Shown here: in pieces, positions 36,005 through 45,372 of the stretch | Layout: every line of letters begins with the position of its first letter | Numbering within the stretch: the first letter of the stretch is position 1 | NCBI GenBank assembly: GCA_022818135.1 | Contig: JAFMSR010000012.1 | Span: 6,073,768-6,137,767 of the forward strand | Source: Saxidomus purpurata | Taxonomy: Eukaryota > Mollusca > Bivalvia > Venerida > Veneridae | DNA: 64,000 nt | Reading direction: 5' to 3' | Notes under the pieces: generated by a model | What the model was told of the DNA's origin: nothing | Databases searched by the model: none | What the model saw: only the letters and a program-made list of their open reading frames with translations | Translations under genes and position numbers: made by a program

Positions 36005-38986
36005 TTACAATTTATCAGTCTTAAGCAGAAATGCTTTTAAGTTATATTTGAACGCACTGACATTTGATAAAAGTCTTATATCAACAGGCATTTGGTTCCA
36101 AATTTCCATACTAGAGTAACTAAATGTCTTCTTGAGATAATTTGTGTTAGGTGTAATGTGTGTGATATCTTTCCTGGATTTTGACCGCAATTCATAGGCT
36201 GTATTTGAGAATATAATTAGATCTTTGATATATGAAGGTGTCAACTTATGAAGAGCTTTATAAACTAATATGCCAGTAAAATATTTACATCTGCTGGGAA
36301 AAGAAAGCCATTTAAGGTTATTGAACATCTCAGACGATCGTGTAAATTTGTTGACATTTAGTATAACTCTGGCTGATCGTTTTTCCAGTTTAGTAATTCT
36401 ATTTACATCGGTCATGTTAGCTGTGTGCCATGTTAAACATCCATAATCAAATGTAGGTGCAATATAGGCGTTGTAAAATAGCTGTTTCATCTCATGGGTA
36501 AGGAAATGCTGAATTCTTTTTAAAAGAAATAATTTTGAAACCAGTTTCGTGCAAGTTTTATCTATGTGTGTTTTCCATGTTAAACTTTTATCAATATGAA
36601 TTCCTAATAGTTTTTGTGAATCAACATGAATTATACTAGTATTTTCAACATACAGTTTCAGATCATTCATGCCAGCTAGCTTTTGACTGGAACCTATAGT
36701 CATACACGTAGTTTTGACAGGGTTTATTGCCATATTGTTTTTCTTACACCAGCTTTGTGTTGTTATAAAATCAGTCTGTAGTTTAAGTTGAATGTCATTT
36801 AAATTTTTACCCTTATTATGCAACGTCGTATCATCAGCATACATATCAGTTTCAGAATTCAATTCAAGAGGCAAGTCATTAACATATAGTAGAAATAAAA
36901 GAGGACCAAGAATGGATCCCTGAGGAACACCCGATGTCACCAAACAGAAATCAGAATTTATGCCATTTACCATTATTTTTTGAGTTCGATTTTCTAAATA
37001 TGATCTGAAAAAATTCACTGTGTTATCAGAGAAGTGGTAAAGTTTTAACTTATGCAGAAGAATGTTATGATCCACTAAATCGAAAGCTTTTTTAAAATCT
37101 AAAAACACTGTTCCAATAACATAACCTTTGTCCATAGATGTTAACCAGGAATCTACTAGTCTAATTAAAAGAGTTTGGCATGAATGGTGTTGTCTAAAAC
37201 CGGACTGATGCTCATATAATATATTCGTTTTCGAAAAAAAGTTACTCATCTGATTAGCAACATGCCTTTCAACTACTTTAGATAATGTGGGTAGTATTGA
37301 TATTGGTCTATAATTGTTTGGGTCATCATTGCTTCCGCCTTTATGTAAGGGTATTACACCAGCTATTTTTAATTTGTCTGGGAAAATTCCAGAAGATATA
37401 CAGTTATTGATAAGAGCTGCAATCGGTTGAGCTAGGTGGTCTTTGCAGATCTTTAAAATGTTCGGCCCTATTCTATCTAGACCACACGTTTTGTGTGTGT
37501 CTAATTTGTCAATAAGAATACTAACTTCGTGTGGAGTAATAAAACCTAAATTAAATGAATTGTGTTGTAACTTTATATTAAGATAATTTTTCAATGTGTT
37601 GAAGTTTTGATAATTGAACTCTGTTTTATTCATAAGCTTTGCTACATTAACAAAATGTGTATTCAAAGCATCAGCAACATTCTGCTTCCCTTCAATAATT
37701 TCATTTCTTATCTTTAAGGTATTTGGCATTGTTGGAGCGGATACATTTTTATTAGAAATTTCTTTTATATTATTCCATAAAAACTTTGAGTCCTTTTTAT
37801 TTTTTATGGCGTTATTGAAAAAAGTCTTTTTACTCTTCTTAATAATTGAAATGCATTTATTTCGCCATATTTTGTACTGAGTCAAGTTCTTGCATGATTT
37901 ATATTTGTCTCTAATATTTCGGGCTTGCTTTATTTCATTATTATACCAGCTAGGTTGCCGTAAACGTTTCACTCGTTTTGATTTAATTGGGGCATGTTTT
38001 GCTAGTGAAGAATTTAAGGTATCATACATAAAATCGAGAGCCGAATTTGGGTCAGTTATTGTTTCTAAGATATTTAAATTAATTCTATTAATGTCATTCA
38101 AAAACAAGTTTTTGTCAAAGTTTTTGAAAGATCTGTATGTAATGGATGAGTGATTTTCCGAATGATTTTTATTTGATTTACCGCTGTATGTGAAGGCAAC
38201 TGGGTAGTGATCACTTATACTTATTGATGGTATGACGATTTCACATACATGTACGTAATCTGTAGATGTAGCGTAAATATGATCAATAATTGTCGACGAG
38301 CTTTTAGTTACTCTAGTTGGAGAATTTACAAGTTGATGGAGTCCGAAGTCATGTATGAATTTTGACCATTTGTTATTATTAAAGGAATATGGTGGTATAA
38401 AGTTAATGTTGATATCTCCTAAAACAAACCAGTCACAATTTGACAATTCGGCTACTACTAACTGTTTTTCATAGGCATCTATCCATGACTGGCGACTATT
38501 AGGGGGACGGTATACATAATTTAATAAAATGGGTCGTTTCTGAAGAAAACTTAGTTGTAACCAAATAGATTCTATATCAGACGATTCCATATCAAAGCGT
38601 CGAGTATATGTTATATTGTTCTTTAAATAAACTAAAATACCTCCACCACCTTTTACCAGTCTGTCTTTTCTTTCAATATTATAACCTTTCATAACAAGAT
38701 TTTCATTAAGTATATTTCCATTTAAAAATGTTTCACTAAGTCCAATTATATCAACTGTGTTTGTTTCTTTCAAAATAATATTAAGTTCGTCTAATTTCGG
38801 TAATATGTGCTGAATATTTAAACTGGCAATATGAATACCTTTCTTGCTAAATTGAAATGATGACTTACTACAAGTATTTAAATTGCTACCTCTATCTAAA
38901 TCAGATACATAGTGGTCAACAGTGACACTATTTTGTTGCGTATCACATATCTTTAGTTTGTTGGAACTATTTTGTTCTAATAACAT
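36005..38986 (-). CDS. LINE ORF2: AP-type endonuclease plus reverse transcriptase, 993 aa
   Basis: An uninterrupted ORF2 of the CR1/Jockey group, with the full length expected for the family. The N-terminal apurinic-type endonuclease, which nicks the target DNA, shows SLNIQ (55-59), LSETFLNG with E85, YVYRPPNS (157-164), GDININ (190-195), IIDHIY (233-238) and ISDH (257-260). The reverse transcriptase shows GLDRIGPNIL (503-512), NYRPIS (559-564), HQSGFR (594-599), FLDFKKAFD (629-637), GVPQGSILGPLLF (687-699) and catalytic YADD (717-720). All key residues I can check are present and there are no stops, so the enzyme could be active. It is related to but clearly different from the truncated copy at 7.6-10.1 kb. 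ATG 38986 is the first Met; the ORF lies 154 bases after ORF1 and is likely reached by reinitiation or a separate mechanism. Confidence 0.96.
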   Translation of the reverse strand: MLLEQNSSNKLKICDTQQNSVTVDHYVSDLDRGSNLNTCSKSSFQFSKKGIHIASLNIQHILPKLDELNIILKETNTVDIIGLSETFLNGNILNENLVMKGYNIERKDRLVKGGGGILVYLKNNITYTRRFDMESSDIESIWLQLSFLQKRPILLNYVYRPPNSRQSWIDAYEKQLVVAELSNCDWFVLGDININFIPPYSFNNNKWSKFIHDFGLHQLVNSPTRVTKSSSTIIDHIYATSTDYVHVCEIVIPSISISDHYPVAFTYSGKSNKNHSENHSSITYRSFKNFDKNLFLNDINRINLNILETITDPNSALDFMYDTLNSSLAKHAPIKSKRVKRLRQPSWYNNEIKQARNIRDKYKSCKNLTQYKIWRNKCISIIKKSKKTFFNNAIKNKKDSKFLWNNIKEISNKNVSAPTMPNTLKIRNEIIEGKQNVADALNTHFVNVAKLMNKTEFNYQNFNTLKNYLNIKLQHNSFNLGFITPHEVSILIDKLDTHKTCGLDRIGPNILKICKDHLAQPIAALINNCISSGIFPDKLKIAGVIPLHKGGSNDDPNNYRPISILPTLSKVVERHVANQMSNFFSKTNILYEHQSGFRQHHSCQTLLIRLVDSWLTSMDKGYVIGTVFLDFKKAFDLVDHNILLHKLKLYHFSDNTVNFFRSYLENRTQKIMVNGINSDFCLVTSGVPQGSILGPLLFLLYVNDLPLELNSETDMYADDTTLHNKGKNLNDIQLKLQTDFITTQSWCKKNNMAINPVKTTCMTIGSSQKLAGMNDLKLYVENTSIIHVDSQKLLGIHIDKSLTWKTHIDKTCTKLVSKLFLLKRIQHFLTHEMKQLFYNAYIAPTFDYGCLTWHTANMTDVNRITKLEKRSARVILNVNKFTRSSEMFNNLKWLSFPSRCKYFTGILVYKALHKLTPSYIKDLIIFSNTAYELRSKSRKDITHITPNTNYLKKTFSYSSMEIWNQMPVDIRLLSNVSAFKYNLKAFLLKTDKL

Positions 38987-39139
38987 ATTAGTATTTGATT
39001 TTGAAATTACAATTCTTTCAGTACTGGAATTACATATGCATTGAATATAATTACATTGTTCACATAAAGCGTTAAGAATATTAAATTTGTTATTACGTAT
39101 AAAATCTTCGGATGTAGCTTTATGCCTGTCATCATCTTC

Positions 39140-40690
39140 CTACCAAGTCCTGTTTCTTCTGCATTCGGTGGTTTTATGATTGTTCATTCCACAATTTCTA
39201 CAACGATTCCAATTTTGACCTTGATAATGTGATCTGTAATTTGGTTTCCTGTGCCGTTGAAATACAATGTTATCAAAGTCATTCACTACCGGAACACATT
39301 TGTTCACAGTTCCCAAAAGGCGTTTTGTTCCTGTAGTAGAGAGATGAATTCCGTCTCGTCCGAAGTATCGTCGGATGTGGCTGCCACTGCTGTCAGTAAA
39401 AGCATCATAAACATTAATACATTGAAGGTTGTAGAGTTTTGCAATGTCAGTAATAATCTTATTATAATCTGTGACATCCGTGTCTTCTCTGGGACAAACA
39501 GTACATAAAGAAATTTCACAGGACGGATTCTGGTTATGTATGCTTTCGATGAGCTGACAATAGCGTTCTTCAAACAATTCAATGTCAGTATTCTGTGATG
39601 AGTCATTTCCACTGGCGTAAATTACAGCATGCTTAAAAGCTTTCAAATCGTACATGGTGATGTCTTCTTTAGTAGACTGTACTGTTGCTCCACTTTCAGA
39701 ATGCTTATGGACCCCTGACTTTAGACCTTTGGGGTTAATTCCATGTAGTATTGATGAACCGATTAGGAGTATTTTTCCTGAGGTTGAATCTAATCGAGAC
39801 GGGGAATTTATTATATCATTCTGTTGATGTATTTCTTGCTGCCCTTGTGGTTGTTGTTTTTGTCCTTGCTGCTGTAATTGATGTTGTTGTCGCTGTTGCT
39901 GCCCTTGCCGCTCTTTTGATAGTCTTTGCTGTTGTAACTGTTGCTGTTGTAGCTGTAGTTGCCTTTGCTGTTCTTGTGGTTGCTGCTGCTGTTGTTGTTG
40001 CTGCACTTGTCGTTCTCTTGGAAACATTTGTTGTAGCTGTTGCTGCCCTTGCTGTTGCTGTTTATGTTCTTGCTGCAATTGCTGCTGTTGTAAGTGCAGT
40101 TGCCCTTGCTGTTCTTGTGGTTGCTGTTGTAGCTGTTTTTGCTGTGGCTGATGTTGCTGTTGTTGTTTCTGCTGTTGCTGCCCTTGCTGTAGCTGTTGCA
40201 CCTCTTGCTGTTGTTGCTGTTTCTGAATAGATTTCAGGGTGTCTGAGAGTGACTGAAGACGTTTCTGTATATTAGAAGATACAGCAGAAAGTTCAGATTT
40301 CATTAAAGCAGTTGATTCAACGATACTTTCAGTTTGCTCTCTTGAAGTCTGTGTATTCATTTTGTTCTGATTTTTTAACGATTTTATTTCATCATACAGT
40401 CGTTCAAATTGCAGTGAGGTTGACTCTATATGAGATTTTAAGTTTACATTAATAGAAAGCATAGCCTCTCTAATTTCAGCAACTGAGTCTTGCATCCAAA
40501 AATGATCAAACAGTAGGTCTTGGGTTGTGTATTCGCCATCTTCTGTATATGAATAACTTCCCTCGTTCGATGTAACATCTTCAGTCAAATCAAAAGATTG
40601 AATGACATCAAGGGGTCCGTTCACTGTCTCTGCTAAGGGTACAGCTATAAACTCCTTCTCCATCGTTTGAGAACTTGATTGGTCGTTCAA
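39140..40690 (-). CDS. LINE ORF1, C-terminal part: coiled coil, poly-Gln, SGNH esterase, zinc knuckle
   Basis: This frame encodes the RNA-binding ORF1 product typical of CR1-group LINEs. About residues 70-155 look coiled-coil; 157-296 is a Gln-rich stretch of QQQ/QLQQ repeats; about 305-470 is an SGNH-hydrolase (esterase) domain with ILLIGSSILHG for block I, ASGND for block III and GRDGIHLSTTG supplying the catalytic Asp-His block. The tail has a CCHC zinc knuckle, CRNCGMNNHKTTEC (497-510). The stated start is a Leu codon; the first Met in frame is ten residues later, and the frame is open further upstream to about 40777, overlapping the end of the next ORF. That suggests ORF1 was one protein before a one-base shift (see the ORF at 40734). 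Poly-Gln length is probably variable. Confidence 0.88.
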   Translation of the reverse strand: MNDQSSSQTMEKEFIAVPLAETVNGPLDVIQSFDLTEDVTSNEGSYSYTEDGEYTTQDLLFDHFWMQDSVAEIREAMLSINVNLKSHIESTSLQFERLYDEIKSLKNQNKMNTQTSREQTESIVESTALMKSELSAVSSNIQKRLQSLSDTLKSIQKQQQQQEVQQLQQGQQQQKQQQQHQPQQKQLQQQPQEQQGQLHLQQQQLQQEHKQQQQGQQQLQQMFPRERQVQQQQQQQQPQEQQRQLQLQQQQLQQQRLSKERQGQQQRQQHQLQQQGQKQQPQGQQEIHQQNDIINSPSRLDSTSGKILLIGSSILHGINPKGLKSGVHKHSESGATVQSTKEDITMYDLKAFKHAVIYASGNDSSQNTDIELFEERYCQLIESIHNQNPSCEISLCTVCPREDTDVTDYNKIITDIAKLYNLQCINVYDAFTDSSGSHIRRYFGRDGIHLSTTGTKRLLGTVNKCVPVVNDFDNIVFQRHRKPNYRSHYQGQNWNRCRNCGMNNHKTTECRRNRTW

Positions 40691-40733
40691 ATTTCTTGCA
40701 TTATCTGACGGTTTTTTCTTAACTGCGGAACAC

Positions 40734-41435
40734 TCATTGAGTGCTAGATCTACTAACTCTTCTTTTTTTATCGCTTACATTGCAAAGGAGTACATCTCTA
40801 ACTTGTGTATTGAATTGATGTACACTCGTACAAGAGTTCCGCATAGAAGTTTCAACAGTTTCAATAATTTTAGGAAAGTTTGTTTTCATAAAATGATCCG
40901 TATTCTTACCATTAACTAAACAGGAACTCCGGGTATGATACATGTTTAACGTGTACATATGAGCGTCTGAATTATACATCTTGTAAATGGTTTCCGTTCC
41001 ATTGCCTTTTTTGTCTGTAACTGGGATTTTTACACATTTGTACGGAATGTCTATTGAACAATAAAAACGGTCACATTCAATCTTAAAGACTTCATAAAGA
41101 CCAGTGTTTAATTCAATAAAAATACCTCCTCCGGTTTCTATAATCTTCACTCCTTCTCTGTGTGTAGCGGAAAGTTTCTTCATCAATGATTTCGGCTGAT
41201 TTAAAACATACTGTCGCTCCTGAAACTGCTGATTTTTTTCACTATGTGACACTTTCTTGGAATGATCTGTTTTCACTTCAAGATTCACACCATCATCGTC
41301 TATTTCTGTCACTGTAGTTGCTCTTTTTTCAATTGTCTGTATCTTACTATTGAATCTATCAACAATTTCTCTGTGACGAGATAATTTATCCATCATGTAG
41401 TCTGCATTTACGGTACTTTTTGCAATAAAACGCAC
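40734..41435 (-). CDS. LINE ORF1, N-terminal part, shifted by one base from the rest
   Basis: A 233-residue frame upstream of and overlapping the Gln-rich ORF1 frame. It starts MRFIAKSTVNADYMMDKL, has a likely helical region (KLSRHREIVDRFNSKIQ) and later a mixed region with Cys-containing segments (FYCSIDIPYKC). I do not recognise a named domain. Its stop lies 45 bases after a run of seven A (minus strand; T7 at 40763-40769). Losing one base of that run would merge this frame with the downstream ORF1 frame. It could be a separate small ORF, a programmed frameshift, a real mutation or a homopolymer error. Confidence 0.7.
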   Translation of the reverse strand: MRFIAKSTVNADYMMDKLSRHREIVDRFNSKIQTIEKRATTVTEIDDDGVNLEVKTDHSKKVSHSEKNQQFQERQYVLNQPKSLMKKLSATHREGVKIIETGGGIFIELNTGLYEVFKIECDRFYCSIDIPYKCVKIPVTDKKGNGTETIYKMYNSDAHMYTLNMYHTRSSCLVNGKNTDHFMKTNFPKIIETVETSMRNSCTSVHQFNTQVRDVLLCNVSDKKRRVSRSSTQ

Positions 41436-41575
41436 ATATTCATATAGGTTTTAAGTTTTCCTATAAGTTTGAACTAAATTTTTTATTCTTACGTCTCATA
41501 TGAATTTTTAAACCATTAAAAACATATTTTTCAGAGAGCGTAATTTTTAAAACTTGTTATGACGCTGACGTCACT

Positions 41576-42283
41576 TCAATAAATAAATGCAGTTCACCGA
41601 GAGTCTACGACACCTGCATTTACAGTCAGTGAATAAATGTAGTTGACCGGTAGTCTACGACACCTGCATTTACAGTCAATGAATAAATGTAGTTCACCGC
41701 GAGTCTACGACACCTGCATTTACAGTCAATGAATAAATGTAGTTCACCGCGAGTCTACGACACCTGCATTTACAGTCAATGAATAAATGTAGTTCACCGC
41801 GAGTCTACGACACCTGCATTTACAGTCAATGAATAAATGTAGTTCACCGCGAGTCTACGACACCTGCATTTACAGTCAATGAATAAATGTAGTTGACCGC
41901 GAGTCTACGACACCTGCATTTACAGTCAATGAATAAATGTAGTTGACCGCGAGTCTACGACACCTGCATTTACAGTCAATGAATAAATGTAGTTGACCGC
42001 GAGTCTACGACACCTGCATTTACAGTCAATGAATAAATGTAGTTGACCGCGAGTCTACGACACCTGCATTTACAGTCAATGAATAAATGTAGTTGACCGC
42101 GAGTCTACGACACCTGCATTTACAGTCAATGAATAAATGTAGTTGACCGGGAGTCTACGACACCTGCATTTACAGTCAATGAATAAATGTAGTTTACCGA
42201 GAGTCTACGACACCTGCATTTACAGTCAATGAATAAATGTAGTTCACCGGGAGTCTACGACACCTGCATTTACAGTCAATGAC
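41576..42283 (+). repeat. 50-bp satellite array, right part (array D)
   Basis: About 14 more units of the monomer found at 34871-35780, mainly with ACACCTGCATT and with GTTCACCGCG or GTTGACCGCG variants. The first unit (AAATAAATGCAGTTCACCG) is diverged where it meets the LINE. The array ends at TTTACAGTCAATGACG. Confidence 0.96.
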
Positions 42284-43196
42284 GTAACCTCTTATATTCT
42301 TAATCAAAGTGTCACGAAATGTCTGATAAGAAATATAGGTTCAAGGATGACTAAGGAATATGTATATAATATATATATGGTCAACTTTTCAATGTTAATA
42401 GTGCTCCGGTCTCACAAAAAAGATCTCATACGCTGTTCAATTTTTTAAAAACATTTTCCAGTGTACATAACGCATTCAATACGTTCCAAACAATTTAATA
42501 CTCGAATCAGACTTTGTTCAAATATACTGTCGTTATTATTTAGTTGACACGGCCGTTTAAGCACCTTGTGTGCAGTGTTTGCTTATTAGATCATCACGGG
42601 GAGGGTACAACAATGATCACTCTATTCCATTCTCAGAATTAATACTTTGGTTTTTCTTGTTATTGCCTTTCATAAGAATATTCCCATACAAATGCTTGGA
42701 AATAACAAGCTGTTTGACTTCATGCGACGACGAGTAAAGTTTTCGTCAAGTTATGAATGTTCTTGAATTAGAGACTAGATAGAGCGGTTCGTGTCAAGTT
42801 TCTGCGGACCTGTACGAAATGAATTTTACTACGTGTATAATATCCCTGGGTTTGTTAGAATTTGTTGGGTTTTTTTCATGCTAATACATCGATAATGTTT
42901 GTGTTATTTTCTTTTGAAATGCTGAGAACAATTATTTACCATCTGTATTTTCTGCAGTGAATTCCTCTATTCAAATAGACAATTTCAGCGTGAGCACTGT
43001 TTTGGGCGATCGAGCTGCAGTTCTGGACCGTACACCCTCTAGCAAAGTTTTTCGTTATCTTTTAAGGTTTCTATATTACTTTTTTCTAGGGAGTGAAGGG
43101 TGTCGTCAAAACGGGTGCTGTATTTACGATTCTTAAATGGGGTATATTCCCAATGCACACTGTTAGTTGGATAAACTCAATGAGCGGTCGTTCACT
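42284..43196. other. intergenic sequence, no gene seen
   Basis: AT-rich, largely unique; no splice-bounded coding block was recognised on either strand. Confidence 0.4.
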
Positions 43197-43338
43197 ATAA
43201 CCATGGACATGTGTATATAGGTCCGTGATTATAACCATGGATATGTGTATATAGGTCCGTGATTATAACCATGGATATGTGCATATAGGTCCGTGATTAT
43301 AACCATGGATATGTGTATATAGGTCCGTGATTATAACT
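43197..43338 (+). repeat. 34-bp tandem repeat, about four units
   Basis: Units of TATAACCATGGATATGTGTA plus TATAGGTCCGTGAT, differing by one or two bases. Confidence 0.92.
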
Positions 43339-43589
43339 GATGATAACAAAAGAAGCACACGAAGAATAAGCAGTGAATTAAGCATCAGCCAAAACAATTT
43401 GGAATTTGCTAACGTTAGTGATTATTGAAATGTTGCTGAACAATTACTTGTATACCAGTACAATGAAGTCGAATTGACTTTAATACATGACTGAAAGTAA
43501 TTGAGTAAAAATAGATAGATGGAAAACAGGTGAAAAAGTATAAATTTTGTTGAATAATTTCAAAGTTGTCATAGCAGATATTGTATTGC

Positions 43590-43665
43590 TGTCAGTGGAT
43601 TCGAACCAATGTATGAGACTTGAGTCAAGCCTTTCTGACAGGTTCCCCACTGCACTATCATCGTT
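43590..43665 (-). repeat. tRNA-like (SINE head) sequence
   Basis: On the minus strand GATAGTGCAGTGGGGAACC is followed 30 bases later by GGTTCGAATCCACTGACAG, which fit a tRNA A box and B box. The would-be anticodon arm (CTTGACTCAAG) is self-complementary without a sensible seven-base loop, so a working tRNA is unlikely; a tRNA-derived SINE or pseudo-tRNA fits better. Confidence 0.45.
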
Positions 43666-44267
43666 GAAATATTTTAGCAGTATTCCTTATTTATATAATT
43701 CAAAAACGTATGACGGAGGACATCCAAAATGTTGCTTTCATTGAAAATGGACTAAGAGTTATCTCTGATGGATGAGCTATATGAATCGTGAAAGGCTGTC
43801 AACAACATTTTCACCTTTACGTCAGGACAATATCAGACATAAAATGGTTTGTAACTGTACGTCTGTTTAGTGAGAGAAATGTACAAAATTGTAAATAATC
43901 ACGTTTTCTGTTTGCAAAATACATATCATCTTTTACTTACAAGTTTAGAAGGACAATAGTCTTTATTCAGGGTAGATTACTCGCCCAGCAGGTCTTTATT
44001 CAAGGAAACCTACTCACACAGCAGGGGAAATCGCTAATGGTTACCTATGACTGGACAGTCACCTTTTGTCCTCGAAAACCTTGCCAACTACCCATGTGGA
44101 AAGCATTCAACTGATAAAATGTCTTAAACCCGTTTTGTTCTTCTGAATCAGATGCGTGGTTGATGAAAAACTGTCGCTTAAACTGTACTTGTTGGAACTA
44201 AAATAGTGTGTGCCGTAATAAAGAGAACAGCACAAAGGGAACTACTTTCGAAACGGGATAAATAAGC

Positions 44268-45372
44268 ATGGAATTATTTAAACAGTTTGCCCTCGTCATA
44301 ATCCTACTTGCAGCAATGTCAATACTTTTTGAATTAGTTGGATTCGCTTCTAGTGGTTGGCTTGTCGTACATAGGACAAGTTTATCCAAAGAAAACAAAA
44401 TAACAGACGATGTACCAGACCGCCCGTCCGAACTGGTAGCTGACAAAGGAGACGATGATGGCCATATTTGGGAGACAAAAGATCCGAATTCCAGAAGGTT
44501 ACCGTTCAATAACGGCGGTTTAGCTATTCCCGAACACGACGCTGAGGCTAGTGGACCAAACATACTACCTGGCACCCCTGGTGTAATCACATCTTCAAAC
44601 AATACCGATGATCGTGTCGGACATGTAGAATCAAATTTGAATTTGCCCAAAGAATCAAGCTCACCTTTTGCCAAAAATCCGTCGAAACTACGACCAGGTA
44701 GACGACCAGTTATACCGAACCCTGCAAAACCAAACAAAATGATTCCCGTTGATAACGGTGGTGTTCCTATTCCAGATGAAAAAGACTCTCTCAAATTAAA
44801 ACCAGTGAAACCAAATCTCCGTGCGCCCGGAAAGCCAAACGAACTTCTGATTGAAAAGCCTGACAAAAATATGAACACTAAAGATAAAGCCAGTAAAGCA
44901 GATACACCAAAATCTGATGGACCTTTCAGTTTCTTGCCCGGAGGATCGGTCAAGCCTGCCACAAAGCATCCCATTCAAGGTGATAATGGTGCTGGTCGCC
45001 GAATACTTACATTTCGTCCTCCTTTGAGTACATCACATCCTGTTAGTTCACTTCTTAAAAGCAAAATCAAACCTAAAAATATGTTTAACGTCGCCTCTTC
45101 AACTGAAAAGCCAGTACAAGTTCAGAAGACAACCACTGCTCGCAATATGAAGAAAATTAACACTTCCAGTACACAAGGCTTTCTAAAGTCCGATACACCT
45201 GATGAAGTGACTACAGAAAGCCGTGTCAACTCCTTCTTTGGAGAAACATTTAGTACCCTGAGTATAGGATTGTGGGCATCGCAGGAGTGTGCAGACGGAA
45301 ACAAAAACTGCTCCTGGACTACGATTAGCGACGGGTTTTTACTGATACAAGCGTTTTTAAAGAGGTCAACAG
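44268..45372 (+). CDS. exon 1 of claudin-like paralogue 2 (TM1 and long loop)
   Basis: A single 1105-base exon carries TM1, the Pro/Lys-rich insert and the GLW-C-C block. Donor GTATGAG follows 45372. A VDNGGVPIPD-like motif is repeated within the loop (compare FNNGGLAIPE, VDNGGVPIPD), suggesting internal duplication. ATG 44268 is the first Met just before TM1. Confidence 0.85.

Larger units (their letters stand above)
35781..41575 (-). mobile_element. nearly intact CR1/Jockey-like LINE inserted in the 50-bp satellite
   Basis: Read on the minus strand, the element begins near 41575 and carries ORF1 (in two overlapping frames) and ORF2. It ends with a short 3' untranslated region and an (ATT)n tail at 35781-35802. 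TCAAT flanks it (35776-35780 and 41576-41580), and the satellite phase continues across the gap. The simplest reading is therefore insertion into a pre-existing array with a ~5-bp target duplication. At ~5.8 kb with both ORFs it may be full length or nearly so. Confidence 0.93.

Noticed and set aside
39751..40230. 159-codon hydrophobic + strand frame opposite LINE ORF1
   Set aside because: It is the antisense of the poly-Gln tract; Ala/Val-rich content is the complement of CAG/CAA codons.
34871..42283. CRISPR-like array
   Set aside because: The 50-bp units are contiguous identical satellite monomers with no unique spacers, in a eukaryotic genome.
43590..43665. Functional tRNA gene
   Set aside because: A and B boxes are visible, but the anticodon arm does not form a normal loop and the ends do not pair convincingly; kept only as tRNA-like.
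44198..44974. 258-codon minus-strand frame
   Set aside because: Antisense of exon 1 of the claudin-like paralogue 2, which has TM, GLW-C-C and splice support.
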